Source: Dehalococcoidia bacterium
Lineage (GTDB): Bacteria; Chloroflexota; Dehalococcoidia; CAUJGQ01
DNA: 64,000 bases
Direction of reading: 5' to 3'
Assembly (NCBI GenBank): GCA_035310145.1
Contig: DATGEL010000044.1
Location: forward strand, 43,830 to 107,829
Numbering within the stretch: the first letter of the stretch is position 1; every line of letters begins with the position of its first letter. The notes under the pieces are model-generated. The model did no database searches. It saw only the letters and a program-made list of their open reading frames with translations, and was not told where the DNA came from. Shown one piece after another: positions 1-8,212 of this stretch. Made by a program: the position numbers and the translations under genes.

Positions 1-124
1 CCACATCGGGCGAGAGCAGCGGCAACAGGCGCGCGGCAGCGCCGTGTTCCGCGCGGGCGGGCGAGAGGCGCAGCGGCCAGTCAAGCTGCCGGCCGGGAAC
101 GGGAACGCTGGTGAGATCGGTCAT
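1..124 (-). CDS. N-terminus of an unidentified protein, cut by the window edge
   Basis: Reading leftward, an ATG at 122-124 overlaps the TGA stop of cofG (ATGA, 4 nt), so the two genes are probably translationally coupled. About 41 residues are visible before the window ends. They begin MTDLTSVPVPGRQLDW and are rich in Ala, Leu and Pro. I do not recognise a family. Its position directly after cofG makes another F420-biosynthesis step or an F420-linked enzyme plausible, but the visible residues neither support nor exclude this. Confidence 0.55.
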   Translation of the reverse strand, partial: MTDLTSVPVPGRQLDWPLRLSPARAEHGAAARLLPLLSPDV

Positions 125-1440
125 GATTGCGCCTCCTGCGCCGCGCCGGCGGCGGGGAACTCTCGGAGAATCAGCGGTGCGGGGCCCTCGCGGCGCACGG
201 GCCGGCCGCGGCGCGCGGCTGGCGCCCCCAGCGTGCTGCCCTGCAGCTCCGGCCGCACGTAGCCGCTCTCGTCGGTCAGCGCGGCCACGCGGCTCGCGAA
301 CGGCTCGCGGATGGTCGCGGGGTTCCGGCCGAAGCGCGGATAGATCGCCAGCCGCTCGCGCAGGCTGAAGCCCGCCTCTTCGGAGACCTCGCGCAGCTCC
401 TCGATCTTCGGCCAGGGCGCCTCGGGGTTGATATGGTCCGCCGTCACCGGCGAGATGCCGCCCCAGTCGTTGATACCGGCCAGCAGGTAGAAACCGTAGG
501 CGTCGGGCGAGAGGTTCGGCGGCGCCTGCACGCTCATCTCCGGCCCAAGCACGAGGCGGGCGATCGCGATCGTGCGCGCCATCTCGATCGCCGTCGGCTC
601 GCCCTCGTTGCGCATCGGCGTATCGTCCTTGGCGCGGAAGTTCTGCACGATCACTTCCTGCACGTTGCCGCTGCGCGCCTGCATGTCGCGAACGGCGAAG
701 ATCGAGTCGATCCGTTCCTCCAGCGTCTCGCCGATGCCGATCAGGATGCCCGTGGTGAAGGGAATGCCGAGCCGGCCGGCGTCCTCGATCGTCTTGATGC
801 GCAGCGCCGGCTCCTTGCCCGGCGAGCCGGCGTGCGCCAGGCCGGGGCCGAGCAGCCGTTCCGAGATGTTTTCCAGCATCAGGCCCATGCTCACGTTCCA
901 GGGACGCAGCAGCTCCAGCTCGCACGGGTCCAGCACGCCGCAGTTGGCGTGCGGCATGAGGCCCGTCTCTTCGAACACGAGCCGGCACATGGCGGCGAGG
1001 TATTCAGTAGTCGTGGCATAGCCCAGGGCGCGCAGTTCATTGCGCGAGCGCTCGTAGATCTCTTCCGGCCGCTCGCCCAGGCTGAACAGCGCCTCCTTGC
1101 AGCCGGCCGCGGCGCCAGCGCGGGCGATCAGCAGCACGTCGTCCGGCGTCAGCGTGCGCGCGGCGGGGCTGTTCGGCGCCTGGGCGAAGGTGCAGTAGCG
1201 GCAGCGGTCGCGGCAGAGGTTGGTGAGCGGGATGAAGACCTTGCGCGAGTAAGTGACGGTGCGACCCCAGCCGCGCTCGCGCAACTCGGAAGCGGCGGCA
1301 AAGAGCGCGGCGAGATCCGTGGCCTGCGCCCGCGCCAGGGCGTATGCTTCCTCTCGGGACGGCGTCTCGCCCGCGACGGCGCGGCGCAGGATCGGGCGCA
1401 GGTTTCCGGCCACGGCGGGCCGCGTGTGCAGGCTGGTCAT
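121..1440 (-). CDS. cofG: 7,8-didemethyl-8-hydroxy-5-deazariboflavin (FO) synthase subunit CofG
   Basis: A radical-SAM enzyme of 439 residues. In this family CofG works with CofH to build FO, the deazaflavin core of coenzyme F420, in the cytoplasm. The Fe-S/SAM motif C-x3-C-x2-C is visible at about residues 76-83 (CRDRCRYC), followed by the CofG-like stretch LFSLGERPEE. The ATG at 1440 follows a modest GGGAG. The C-terminal tail (beyond about residue 390) is longer than in typical CofG and Pro/Arg/Ala-rich. It is separate rather than part of an FbiC-like CofG-CofH fusion; CofH is not in this window. Divergent from the HxlR regulator at 1566 and overlapping the next gene by 4 nt. LLM-type oxidoreductases elsewhere in the window are plausible users of F420. 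Confidence 0.93.
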   Translation of the reverse strand: MTSLHTRPAVAGNLRPILRRAVAGETPSREEAYALARAQATDLAALFAAASELRERGWGRTVTYSRKVFIPLTNLCRDRCRYCTFAQAPNSPAARTLTPDDVLLIARAGAAAGCKEALFSLGERPEEIYERSRNELRALGYATTTEYLAAMCRLVFEETGLMPHANCGVLDPCELELLRPWNVSMGLMLENISERLLGPGLAHAGSPGKEPALRIKTIEDAGRLGIPFTTGILIGIGETLEERIDSIFAVRDMQARSGNVQEVIVQNFRAKDDTPMRNEGEPTAIEMARTIAIARLVLGPEMSVQAPPNLSPDAYGFYLLAGINDWGGISPVTADHINPEAPWPKIEELREVSEEAGFSLRERLAIYPRFGRNPATIREPFASRVAALTDESGYVRPELQGSTLGAPAARRGRPVRREGPAPLILREFPAAGAAQEAQS

Positions 1441-1483
1441 GGACTCGCCGCCGCTCCCACGGATGCCGGACGGGCATCCGAGA

Positions 1484-1514
1484 TTGTTTACTATCCTATA
1501 GTGAGTCTTATAAT
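1484..1514 (+). promoter_or_regulatory. Promoter of the HxlR-type regulator gene
   Basis: A consensus -10 TATAAT lies at 1509-1514. Upstream are two possible -35 boxes: TTGTTT at 1484-1489 (19-nt spacer) or TTTACT at 1487-1492 (16-nt spacer). Transcription would begin near 1521 and run into the gene starting at 1566. The 5-bp palindrome at 1490-1502 lies between the boxes, so a bound repressor would block polymerase. Confidence 0.6.
1490..1502. promoter_or_regulatory. ACTAT-N3-ATAGT operator, probable HxlR binding site
   Basis: A perfect inverted repeat ACTAT-CCT-ATAGT in the gap between divergent cofG and the HxlR-type gene. HxlR/MarR-like winged-helix dimers commonly bind short AT-rich dyads of this kind next to their own genes. 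The site overlaps the promoter spacer of the regulator gene and lies about 50 nt upstream of cofG, so autoregulation, and possibly control of cofG, is inferred. Confidence 0.5.
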
Positions 1515-1565
1515 GCTACTAACCCAGCCGCGTCAAGTAAGGGCGGCTGGCAGTCTTTGGGCAGG

Positions 1566-2144
1566 ATGATGACCAGCGTTCTGGACGGTGGCGCTGAAAC
1601 AGCAGGAGCGGCCGAGCCGCGCCGCACGACGCGCCGCCGCCTACCCGCGCTCGACCAGCGCGCCCGCTGCGCCATCGCCGGCACGCTGCAGATCGTCGGC
1701 GACCAGTGGACGCTGGTGATCATCCGCGACCTGCTGCGCGGGCAGACGAAGTTCGCCGAGCTGGCCGCCGCGCCGGAGGGGATCGCCCGCAGCGTGCTCT
1801 CCGAGCGGCTGAAGCTGCTCGAAGCCGAGGGCATCGTCGAGCGCAGTTTTTATAGTGACCATCCGCCGCGCGCCGAGTATCGGCTGACGCCGAAAGGGCG
1901 TGATCTCGGCCCGGCGCTGGGGGCGCTGGCGCGCTGGGGCGTGCGCTATCTGGAGCACGACACGGCGATCGTCTCCGCGGTTTGCGGCCACGAGCTGCGC
2001 GTGGCCTTCGAGTGCGCCGAGTGCGCACGCCGCGTGCCCGCCAGCGAGGCGCGCTTGGCCCGCCTGGGCGAGGCGGATGCCGGCGCCCCGGCAACACAGC
2101 TCGCTTCCGCTGCCCAGGCTGCTGCCCGCGCCGTGGGTGGCTGA
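1566..2144 (+). CDS. HxlR family winged-helix transcriptional regulator
   Basis: About 192 residues. The core (roughly residues 20-125) has the HxlR signature: CAIAGTLQIVGDQWTLVIIRDLL, the FAEL segment, LSERLKLLEAEGIVER, and the wing YRLTPKGRDL. A C-terminal segment of about 60 residues carries a CGH followed by a C-x2-C pair (CAEC), a zinc-ribbon-like tail found in some HxlR proteins. The start at 1566 (tandem ATG ATG) is preferred over an upstream start at 1344, because that would place the promoter and palindrome inside the gene. Regulators of this family respond to small electrophiles, formaldehyde or redox signals. The effector here is unknown. Confidence 0.88.
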   Translation: MMTSVLDGGAETAGAAEPRRTTRRRLPALDQRARCAIAGTLQIVGDQWTLVIIRDLLRGQTKFAELAAAPEGIARSVLSERLKLLEAEGIVERSFYSDHPPRAEYRLTPKGRDLGPALGALARWGVRYLEHDTAIVSAVCGHELRVAFECAECARRVPASEARLARLGEADAGAPATQLASAAQAAARAVGG

Positions 2145-2572
2145 GCAAACGGCTTGGCCGCGTGCGGCGCCGCAGCCGGCGTCGTGCGCGCTTCCTTCGG
2201 GGTCGACTACCGGCGGTCGCGGACGATCTCGGCCCTGCCGCGGGGGCTTCGCGACTTGAGCCCGCGGCCTGCTTGCGCCTCGCATGGTGAAGCCGGCGCC
2301 GAGCATCGCTGCCCGCTCCGCGCGAGACACTTGGACGCTGCACGCTCCTGGCAGCGTCAGAATCCAGCAATTCGGCGATTGAGCGGCGCGGCGTCCGGCA
2401 ATCCACCGCAGGTGGCCGCTGAGCGCAGCGCAACCGCCGTGCACTCGGCTGCATTCTGCAAGATCGGTGCGATACACTTCCGCCGGTCTTCGAGGGAATT
2501 GTTATATGCGGACTGCTCTCTCGTGATAGACGTGGCAGCCGATCCGGCTCAGAACCAGCCAAAAGGTGGTGC
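2145..2572. other. Non-coding gap before the GH26-like gene
   Basis: No convincing gene. The last 90 nt turn less GC-rich (GTTATATG near 2501-2508) and may hold the promoter of the following gene. A clear ribosome site (AAAGGTGG) sits just before the ATG at 2573. No repeat or strong terminator was recognised. Confidence 0.4.
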
Positions 2573-3592
2573 ATGGAAGCGCAGCACATCGTTGGCCCCG
2601 CCCTGCGACGCCCGACCCGGCTCCTGGCGCTCAGCCTTCTGGCGCTGGCGGTGTTGGCCTTTGCCGGCCGCACGCGTTCCGTCGGCGCGGCCACCGGCGT
2701 CTACTTCGGCGTCTCGATCAGCAACGTGCCCGACGCGCTGGCGGCGCTCGACCGCTACGAAGCGGACGCGGGCAAGCACGCCGCGATCGTCAACTTCTGG
2801 CGCGACTTCGGCTCGGCCAACAACAGCATCCCCGCCTTCTATCTGCAGAACCTCGACGCCCACGGCAGCGTGCCGATGGTCACCTGGGTGCCGGTCAACT
2901 GGAACGGCGGCGACCAGTCCTCCTACAGCCTCGCGGCCATCGCCGGCGGCAGCCAGGACGGCTACCTGCGCACGTGGGCGCAGCAGCTCGCCGCCTACGG
3001 CAAGCCGATCTTGCTGCGCTTCGCCCATGAGATGAACGGGACGTGGTATCCGCAGTGGAGCGGCAACTCCGGCGCCTACATCGCCGCCTGGCGGCACATC
3101 CATGACCTGTTCGTGCAAAACGGCGCCACAAACGTGCAGTGGGTCTGGGCGCCCAACATCTGGTACCAGGTCTCGCTCGCCACGGATGGCCGACCCTACT
3201 ACCCTGGCGACGGCTACGTGGACTGGGTGGCGCTGGACGGCTACAACAACACGGCGAACAGCTGGCAGAGCTTCACCACGCTGTTCGGCTACGCCTATAA
3301 CCAGCTCACGGCCATGACGAGCAAGCCGATCATGATCGCGGAGACCTCCAGCGGCGAGGCCACGCCCGAGCAGGCCGCGCAGAACTACAGCAAGGCGCGG
3401 TGGATCGCCAGCGCCCTCTGCTGCGAGGTGCCGTTCACCTTCCCCCGCATCAGGGCCATTATCTGGATGAACGACAACCTGACGGCCGCGGAGGGTTGCT
3501 GCGACTGGAGCGTCGAGTCCTCGGCCGACACGCTCACCGCCGCCAAAAATTACATCGGCGGTGAGTGGTACTACCTGGGCTACTATCCCTGA
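2573..3592 (+). CDS. Secreted glycoside hydrolase family 26-like protein (beta-mannanase type)
   Basis: 339 residues with an N-terminal signal sequence: basic n-region, a hydrophobic core at about 16-31, and a likely cleavage near AVGAA-type residues 36-41. The catalytic domain shows the clan GH-A arrangement of GH26: the acid/base glutamate in RFAHEMNGTW (E153) and the nucleophile glutamate in IMIAETSS (E257). Conserved aromatics lie in WVWAPN and VDWVALDGYN. Family members cleave beta-1,4-mannan or related beta-glucans outside the cell. The substrate here cannot be told from sequence. It is transcribed alone, with an SD of AAAGGTGG. Confidence 0.85.
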   Translation: MEAQHIVGPALRRPTRLLALSLLALAVLAFAGRTRSVGAATGVYFGVSISNVPDALAALDRYEADAGKHAAIVNFWRDFGSANNSIPAFYLQNLDAHGSVPMVTWVPVNWNGGDQSSYSLAAIAGGSQDGYLRTWAQQLAAYGKPILLRFAHEMNGTWYPQWSGNSGAYIAAWRHIHDLFVQNGATNVQWVWAPNIWYQVSLATDGRPYYPGDGYVDWVALDGYNNTANSWQSFTTLFGYAYNQLTAMTSKPIMIAETSSGEATPEQAAQNYSKARWIASALCCEVPFTFPRIRAIIWMNDNLTAAEGCCDWSVESSADTLTAAKNYIGGEWYYLGYYP

Positions 3593-3611
3593 GCCGCCCG
3601 GGCGCCGACGG

Positions 3612-3973
3612 CTACGGCTCTTCGAAGGCGGTGCGCGCCGGATCGTCGCTACCGCCATGCTTCGGCGCCTGCCAGCGCACGCTGAGCGAGCCGTCGCGGT
3701 GGCGCGTCATGGGGAGGGTGTCCATGGCGTGCCGCGCCGCCTTCAGAGCAGGGCGGCCCCGGCGGCCGCTGTGTTCGGGAGAGGTACGGTCGCCGCCGGC
3801 CCGCCGACGCCGGCGTGAACGCCCGCCGCCTGCACCACGGCCGACGGCGGCAGCGCCATGCTCAGCAGCCAGATGCCGGCCGCCAGCACAAAATAGGAAC
3901 ACTCACGCAGCCACGGTTTCACCCAGTGCCTCCGGAACTCACAGGACGCCGACGGCCTCGACCGTCGTTGCAA
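3612..3973 (-). pseudogene. Possible frameshifted small secreted protein
   Basis: The frame starting at 3973 encodes a basic N-terminus then a hydrophobic segment (SYFVLAAGIWLLSMALPPSA) like a signal peptide, and ends at a TGA near 3743. A second minus frame continues just past that point with plausible protein sequence (KAARHAMDTLPMTRHRDGS) down to a stop at 3612. One missing base near 3745 would join them into about 118 residues. I do not recognise the family. The rest of the 3593-4072 gap holds nothing else I can name. The whole interval could equally be non-coding. Confidence 0.25.
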
Positions 3974-4072
3974 AGTCCTGTCACAATGGAGATCGTGCGA
4001 TGGCCGCCGCTGTTCCTCTGGATTCGGATACGATCGGGTAACAGCCGCCGAGGCGCCCGGCGATTCCCCGGC

Positions 4073-5296
4073 TCAGCCGAGGACGCGGCGCCCACGCAAC
4101 GCGCCGATCTGCTCCCAGCTCAGCCCAGCCTCCAGCAAGACCGCTTCCGTGTGCTGCCCCAGCTCCGGCGCCGAACCGCGCGGGCGAATCTCCGCGCCGG
4201 CGATCTGGAAGGGCGCCCGCACCACGGGCAGCGGCCCAGCCGGCGTGTGCACCGTGTGCAGCGTGGCCTGCGCCGCCGTCTGCTCGCGCGCCACCGCTTC
4301 GCGCACGGTCGAGACCGGCGCATAGATGATCGCTTCGGCGTCAAGCCGCCGGGACCAATCGGCGCGGGTGCGCCGCGCGATCTCCTCGCTGATCGCGGCG
4401 GTCAGCGTACGCGAATCCGTCGCGCGGCCGACCGTGCTGGACCACACTTCGCAGTCCAGCCAGTCTTCACGGCCCAGGGCGCGGCAGAAGCGCTGCCAGT
4501 AGGCATCGGGCTGGATCATCGTCAGCAGCAGCCAGGCGCCATCGGCGCAGCGATACGTGTTCCAGAGCGGGTTGAGCGGCTGCTCGCGCTCGTGCAGCGG
4601 CGGCTCGTTACCCGTGGAGGCGGCGGTGACCAGGTCGGCGCCGTTCACCCAGTGGCTGACGCTGAACAGCGACAGCTCACAGACCTGGCCCTCGCCGGTC
4701 TGGTCGCGCAGGCGCAGGGCAGCGAGCGTGGCCGTGAGGTTGGTGAGGCCGGTAGTGTGGTCGCCTAGGGCCGGACGCGAGAGCGGCGGATTCTGCCCCG
4801 GCGGCACCAGCCGGCTCATGATGCCGCTGCTGGCCCAGAAGGCGGAGTAATCGAAGCCGGGGCGGTCGGCGTCGGGGCCGTCCGGCCCGTAGCCGGTGAC
4901 GCCCACGTAGATCAGGCGGGGGTTGCGGGCGAGCAGGCCAGCCGGCTCGAAGCCGAGCCTGGCGCGGCGTCGCGGCAGCAGGTTGGTGAGAAAGACGTCG
5001 GCACGGTCGATCAGCAGGCGGGCCATCTCCGCGCCGGCCGCATTCGTAATGTCCAGCACGATCGAGCGCTTGCCGCGGTTGTCGTGGTTGAACTGCGGCG
5101 AGAGCGGCGCCCCGGCGACGTCGAGGTCTTCCGGCTTGCCGGCGAAGGCGGGGCGACCGCGCCAGCCGTCGCCCGCGGGCGGCTCGATCTTGACCACGTC
5201 GGCGCCCATGTCGGCCATCAATGCCGAGCCAGCCGGCGCCGCCACGTAGTTCGCCAGCTCGATCACCCGCACGCCGTCCAGCGGCCCGATACCCAT
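4073..5296 (-). CDS. CaiB/BaiF family CoA-transferase
   Basis: 407 residues from the ATG at 5296 (MGIGPLDGVRVIELANYV, preceded by AAAGG). Class III CoA-transferases move CoA from a CoA-thioester to a carboxylic acid through an enzyme-bound aspartyl-CoA. The family core is clear: the N-terminal GVRVIELANYVAAPAG, LMADMGADVVKIEPPAGD, NRGKRSIVLDI and LLIDRADVFLTNLLPRRRARLGF stretches, then the second domain with the TGEGQVCELSLFS segment. The substrate is unknown, and two further paralogs lie in this window (20012, 59727). The gene stands alone, divergent from the toxin-antitoxin pair at 5424. Confidence 0.9.
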   Translation of the reverse strand: MGIGPLDGVRVIELANYVAAPAGSALMADMGADVVKIEPPAGDGWRGRPAFAGKPEDLDVAGAPLSPQFNHDNRGKRSIVLDITNAAGAEMARLLIDRADVFLTNLLPRRRARLGFEPAGLLARNPRLIYVGVTGYGPDGPDADRPGFDYSAFWASSGIMSRLVPPGQNPPLSRPALGDHTTGLTNLTATLAALRLRDQTGEGQVCELSLFSVSHWVNGADLVTAASTGNEPPLHEREQPLNPLWNTYRCADGAWLLLTMIQPDAYWQRFCRALGREDWLDCEVWSSTVGRATDSRTLTAAISEEIARRTRADWSRRLDAEAIIYAPVSTVREAVAREQTAAQATLHTVHTPAGPLPVVRAPFQIAGAEIRPRGSAPELGQHTEAVLLEAGLSWEQIGALRGRRVLG

Positions 5297-5360
5297 CCTT
5301 TGCCCTCGCAGCGTTTGTTCAGCGTCTAGCAGATGCTGCGGGCGCAGGTGAGCCGCTGTC

Positions 5361-5406
5361 AAAGATCGACCGCTCGTGTTGTACGGCAATATGCCGTACG
5401 ATCTTT
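5361..5406. promoter_or_regulatory. Overlapping inverted repeats upstream of the antitoxin gene
   Basis: Two perfect 8-bp dyads. The inner one is GTACGGCA-ATA-TGCCGTAC (5381-5399). The outer one pairs AAAGATCG (5361-5368) with CGATCTTT (5399-5406). They end 17 nt before the antitoxin ATG, beside the SD GGAGGGAGA. Ribbon-helix-helix antitoxins typically bind such operators and repress their own operon, so autoregulation is inferred. Confidence 0.6.
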
Positions 5407-5423
5407 AATGGAGGGAGATAACC

Positions 5424-5717
5424 ATGCCAACGCTACGCGCCGCATCGCGTTCGCAACGTGGGCGGCTTGACATGCGGCTCGATGAGGAGCAGAAGGCGTT
5501 GCTGGAACGCGCTGCCGAATTGAGCGGCCAGACGTTGACCGCCTTCGTGCTGGACAGCGCCCGCCGCGCCGCCGAACAGACCGTTCGCCACCATAGCCTT
5601 ATTGCACTTTCCGCACGCGATGCCGAGGCGTTCGTCGAGGCGCTGCTGAACCCGCCGCCGCCGGCGCCGCGGCTCGCGCGCTCCCTGCGCCGCCAGCGCC
5701 GCCTGCCCACCCAGTAG
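5424..5717 (+). CDS. TacA-like DUF1778 antitoxin (ribbon-helix-helix)
   Basis: 97 residues. The N-terminal half (SQRGRLDMRLDEEQKALLERAAELSGQ) matches the DUF1778/TacA ribbon-helix-helix pattern, and the following helix carries LTAFVLDSARRAAEQ. The tail (Pro/Arg-rich, about residues 75-97) would be the flexible segment that wraps and neutralises the acetyltransferase toxin. A strong SD (GGAGGGAGA) precedes the ATG. The toxin gene begins 14 nt downstream. Type II antitoxins of this family bind DNA as dimers and repress the operon; nested palindromes lie just upstream. Confidence 0.85.
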   Translation: MPTLRAASRSQRGRLDMRLDEEQKALLERAAELSGQTLTAFVLDSARRAAEQTVRHHSLIALSARDAEAFVEALLNPPPPAPRLARSLRRQRRLPTQ

Positions 5718-5731
5718 GCGGCCGGCGCGCG

Positions 5732-6220
5732 ATGTCTCTGGTAATCGAGCCGTTGCACGGGCGCCATAGACGCGAGCGCTTCAATAGCGGTGAGGAGGAA
5801 CTGGATCGCTACCTGCGCGAGCAGGCGGGCCAAGATGTGCGCCGCCGTGCCGCCAGTTGCCATGTGCTGCGCGCGGTCGAGAACCTCGACGTGATCGGCT
5901 ACTACACGCTGAGCATGAACCGCATCGACCCGAGTGTATTTCCGGAAGTGGCGCGGCGCCGTCTGCCACGCTATCCGGACCTACCGGCGGCGTTGCTGGG
6001 CAGGCTGGCCATTGATACAGGCGTCCGCGGGCAACGTCTTGGGGATCTCTTGCTCACCGACGCGATCGAGCGCGTGCTCAACAATCCCGTGGCAGCGCTG
6101 GCGCTTATTGTGGACGCCCTGCATGAACGCGCCGCCGGATTCTACGAGCACTTCGGCTTCGCACGCTTCCCAGACGATGCGCACCGCCTATTTCTGCCGT
6201 TGAGCAACATCAAACTCTGA
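5732..6220 (+). CDS. GNAT-family toxin, TacT-like acetyltransferase
   Basis: 162 residues. GNAT features include VIEPLHGRHRRERFNSGEEELDRYLREQA at the N-terminus, typical of TacT/AtaT-type toxins, the acetyl-CoA loop GVRGQRLGDLLL, and a C-terminal FYEHFGFARFPDD segment. Relatives acetylate the amino group of charged tRNAs and block translation; this is family knowledge, not shown here. It pairs with the DUF1778 antitoxin, with a 14-nt gap that indicates one operon. The domain looks complete and has no visible lesion. Confidence 0.85.
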   Translation: MSLVIEPLHGRHRRERFNSGEEELDRYLREQAGQDVRRRAASCHVLRAVENLDVIGYYTLSMNRIDPSVFPEVARRRLPRYPDLPAALLGRLAIDTGVRGQRLGDLLLTDAIERVLNNPVAALALIVDALHERAAGFYEHFGFARFPDDAHRLFLPLSNIKL

Positions 6221-6253
6221 AAGCTGTGTGCGGGAACCTGCAGCCCGTGCCTC

Positions 6254-6889
6254 TCAGCCCGGCGAGCGCTGGGAAGATTCGGCCAGCGTGGCGTCGAGTC
6301 CTTCGTGCGTGCGGGCCGTTTCCGGCTGGGGCGAGTCCTGCTGCGCGCCGGCTTCGCCGCCTGGCTCGGCTTCAAAACCCTCCGCCTGCTCCTCGCGCGC
6401 CTGCTGCGCGTCCATGTGCAGCTTCATGCCGTAGCCGATACCCGCCGCCGTGCCCAGGAGCGCCAGCAACGTCAGCGCCTTCGGTACGCGGATGCCGAGC
6501 AGACCGTCGAGCGAGAGCTTGCCAGGGCCGGTGAGAGCCAGCGCCGCGGCCGCGGCCATGTTGCTGACGGGCAGCTCGGCGCCGCCTTCGGTCACCCAGA
6601 TTGGCTTGCCCCGGTGCACGGTGCCCGTCGCCATCGCCATCGGCGCGATCGTCGTGATCGGGCCGATCGGGCTGAGCAGGCCGAGCGCGGTAAGCAGCCC
6701 GCCGCCGAATTCGCTGCCGCCGGCCAGCAGCGCCCAGCGCTGGCCGGGCTTCATGCCCAGCGACTCCAGCCAGCCGCCCGTGCCTTCCAGGCCCGGTCCG
6801 TTGAACTTGCCGAACAACTTCTGGGAGCCGTGCCCCATCAGCAGCCCGCCCGTCGTCAGCCGCAGCGCCAGCAGTCCAAGGTCCTTCAT
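6254..6889 (-). CDS. DoxX family membrane protein
   Basis: 211 residues from the ATG at 6889, which follows an excellent SD (GGAGGAAGAGACG). The DoxX signature is present: LLALRLTTGGLLMGHGSQKLFGKF at the N-terminus, then four hydrophobic helices including LLAGGSEFGGGLLTALG and an ALTLLALLGTAAGIGYGM final helix. A hydrophilic Glu/Gln-rich tail of about 45 residues follows. DoxX proteins are small inner-membrane proteins linked to thiosulfate oxidation or oxidative-stress complexes; the role here is not resolvable. It lies downstream of the YceI-like gene on the same strand, about 120 nt away. Confidence 0.88.
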   Translation of the reverse strand: MKDLGLLALRLTTGGLLMGHGSQKLFGKFNGPGLEGTGGWLESLGMKPGQRWALLAGGSEFGGGLLTALGLLSPIGPITTIAPMAMATGTVHRGKPIWVTEGGAELPVSNMAAAAALALTGPGKLSLDGLLGIRVPKALTLLALLGTAAGIGYGMKLHMDAQQAREEQAEGFEAEPGGEAGAQQDSPQPETARTHEGLDATLAESSQRSPG

Positions 6890-7006
6890 CGTCTCTTCCT
6901 CCGTCAGGCACGACGGTAGGCGGCGCTGCCGTACGTGGCAATGCCCGTTTCGAGTGATCTGATCGGCGCACACCGCCTCTGTGCCGTCAGCCGGGCGCTC
7001 AACAGA

Positions 7007-7576
7007 TCAGGGCCGCTCTTCGTCGGAGCGGATCGCCTCGGCATGGATCTCGACGCTGATGTCGCGTCCCAACAGGAAGCCGCCGGACTCCCGCTCCAGC
7101 TCCGCCGTCAACCCGAACTCCTTGCGGCTGAAGGCGGCGCTCGCCTGGAAGGCGAGTCGCGCGCGCTCTGACGGATCGAGGATCGCGCCGATGAAGCCGC
7201 CCTCCAGTGCGACCGGCCGCGTAACATCGCGCAGCGTGGGCTCGCCCGCCGCCGTCCAGCCGCCGCCGCGATAGGTCATGCGCGGAAATGCCGCCACGTC
7301 GAGAAAGCGACTGCTGCGCAGATCCTCGTCCCGCGTCTCGTTCTGCGTGCTGACGCTCGCCGTCTCGATTTGCACCCCGACCGTCGAGGCCCGCGGATCG
7401 TCCGCGATCGTGATCGTCCCGTTCAGCGTGTGGAAGCGTCCGCGCATCCGGCCCACCACCAGGTGTGGCACAGAGAAGAACGCGAAGGTGTGCGGCCGAT
7501 CGAGCGTATGCCTTCCGGCGGCGGGAGTGGCGATGCCGTCGAACAGGCGGGTGATCGGCGCGGGTGCTGCCGCCAT
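7007..7576 (-). CDS. YceI-like domain protein
   Basis: 189 residues, starting at an ATG with GGAGG upstream. It has the YceI lipocalin-like pattern: AGRHTLDRPHTFAFFSVPHLVVGRMRGRF, then GTITIADDPRASTVGVQIETASVST, DEDLRSSRFLDVAAFPRMTY and the C-terminal FSRKEFGLTAELE. YceI domains form a beta-barrel that binds isoprenoid-type lipids. No signal peptide is seen, so it is probably cytoplasmic, unlike E. coli YceI. It sits in a same-strand row (NTF2-like, YceI, DoxX). Confidence 0.9.
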   Translation of the reverse strand: MAAAPAPITRLFDGIATPAAGRHTLDRPHTFAFFSVPHLVVGRMRGRFHTLNGTITIADDPRASTVGVQIETASVSTQNETRDEDLRSSRFLDVAAFPRMTYRGGGWTAAGEPTLRDVTRPVALEGGFIGAILDPSERARLAFQASAAFSRKEFGLTAELERESGGFLLGRDISVEIHAEAIRSDEERP

Positions 7577-7618
7577 GCCGGCCGGCCTCCTGCGCGTCTG
7601 TCACGAGAAGCGGACTCG

Positions 7619-8050
7619 CTACATCACGCCGATCTGCTTGAGGAAGCCGACCTGGTCGTAGAACAGGTTCTCCTCCACGATCTCCCCGTCCTTCCAGCGG
7701 GCGACGGTGCAGAACTCCAGCTCGAAGCTCTTGCCCGTCGGTTGATGGACTTTGCCGTCTGGGCCGGTCAGCGGCCCGATCATGCGCCCCTTCCACTTCG
7801 CGATCGTGCAGGTCCAGTCGCCCGAGGCGAACATCACTTTGTACGGGTTGTTTTCCAGGCTGTTCTCGATCGACTTGAAGAACGCCTCCGATTCCTGTTG
7901 GTGCGCTTCGCGGCCGCGCGTCGGGTCTGGCTGTCCAGGCCAGTAGACGGCAGTGTTCGCGGCATGGCGCTTTTTGAACAGCTCCCAGTCCTGCGCGTTC
8001 CACGAGTCATCCAGTGTCTTCATCAGCTGCAGGTTGTCCTCACCGGCCAC
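7619..8050 (-). CDS. NTF2-like / SnoaL-type ester-cyclase-like protein
   Basis: 143 residues beginning at a GTG (8050) with a consensus GGAGG seven bases upstream. The pattern LKTLDDSWNAQDWELFKKRHAAN, then HQQESEAFFKSIENS and VHQPTGKSFELEFCTVARWKDGEIVEENLFYDQ, is typical of the NTF2-like fold in SnoaL-related polyketide cyclase and stress proteins. The fold is a cone-shaped barrel with a pocket; many members have no known substrate. First gene of the leftward row 8050 to 6254. Confidence 0.85.
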   Translation of the reverse strand: MAGEDNLQLMKTLDDSWNAQDWELFKKRHAANTAVYWPGQPDPTRGREAHQQESEAFFKSIENSLENNPYKVMFASGDWTCTIAKWKGRMIGPLTGPDGKVHQPTGKSFELEFCTVARWKDGEIVEENLFYDQVGFLKQIGVM

Positions 8051-8212
8051 GACGTTCCTCCTGCGTGCGCTTCAACGAGTCCCGCCGAATTCGTGTACCG
8101 CCGCTGGCGAGACGACCAGCGAACGGGCCTATGCCCACCGCGCGAGCGGCAAAGTTCTACACTTCTGCCCGTGCCGCACCACGCCGGCTTCCGGCCACGT
8201 TGTCCGGCGCCG

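Noticed and set aside
1495..1514. A T7-RNA-polymerase-like promoter on the minus strand (GACTCACTATAGG core).
   Set aside because: The match is striking over 13 bases, but it is produced by the HxlR-type palindrome and the -10 box. No phage-type RNA polymerase gene is in the window, so it is treated as chance.
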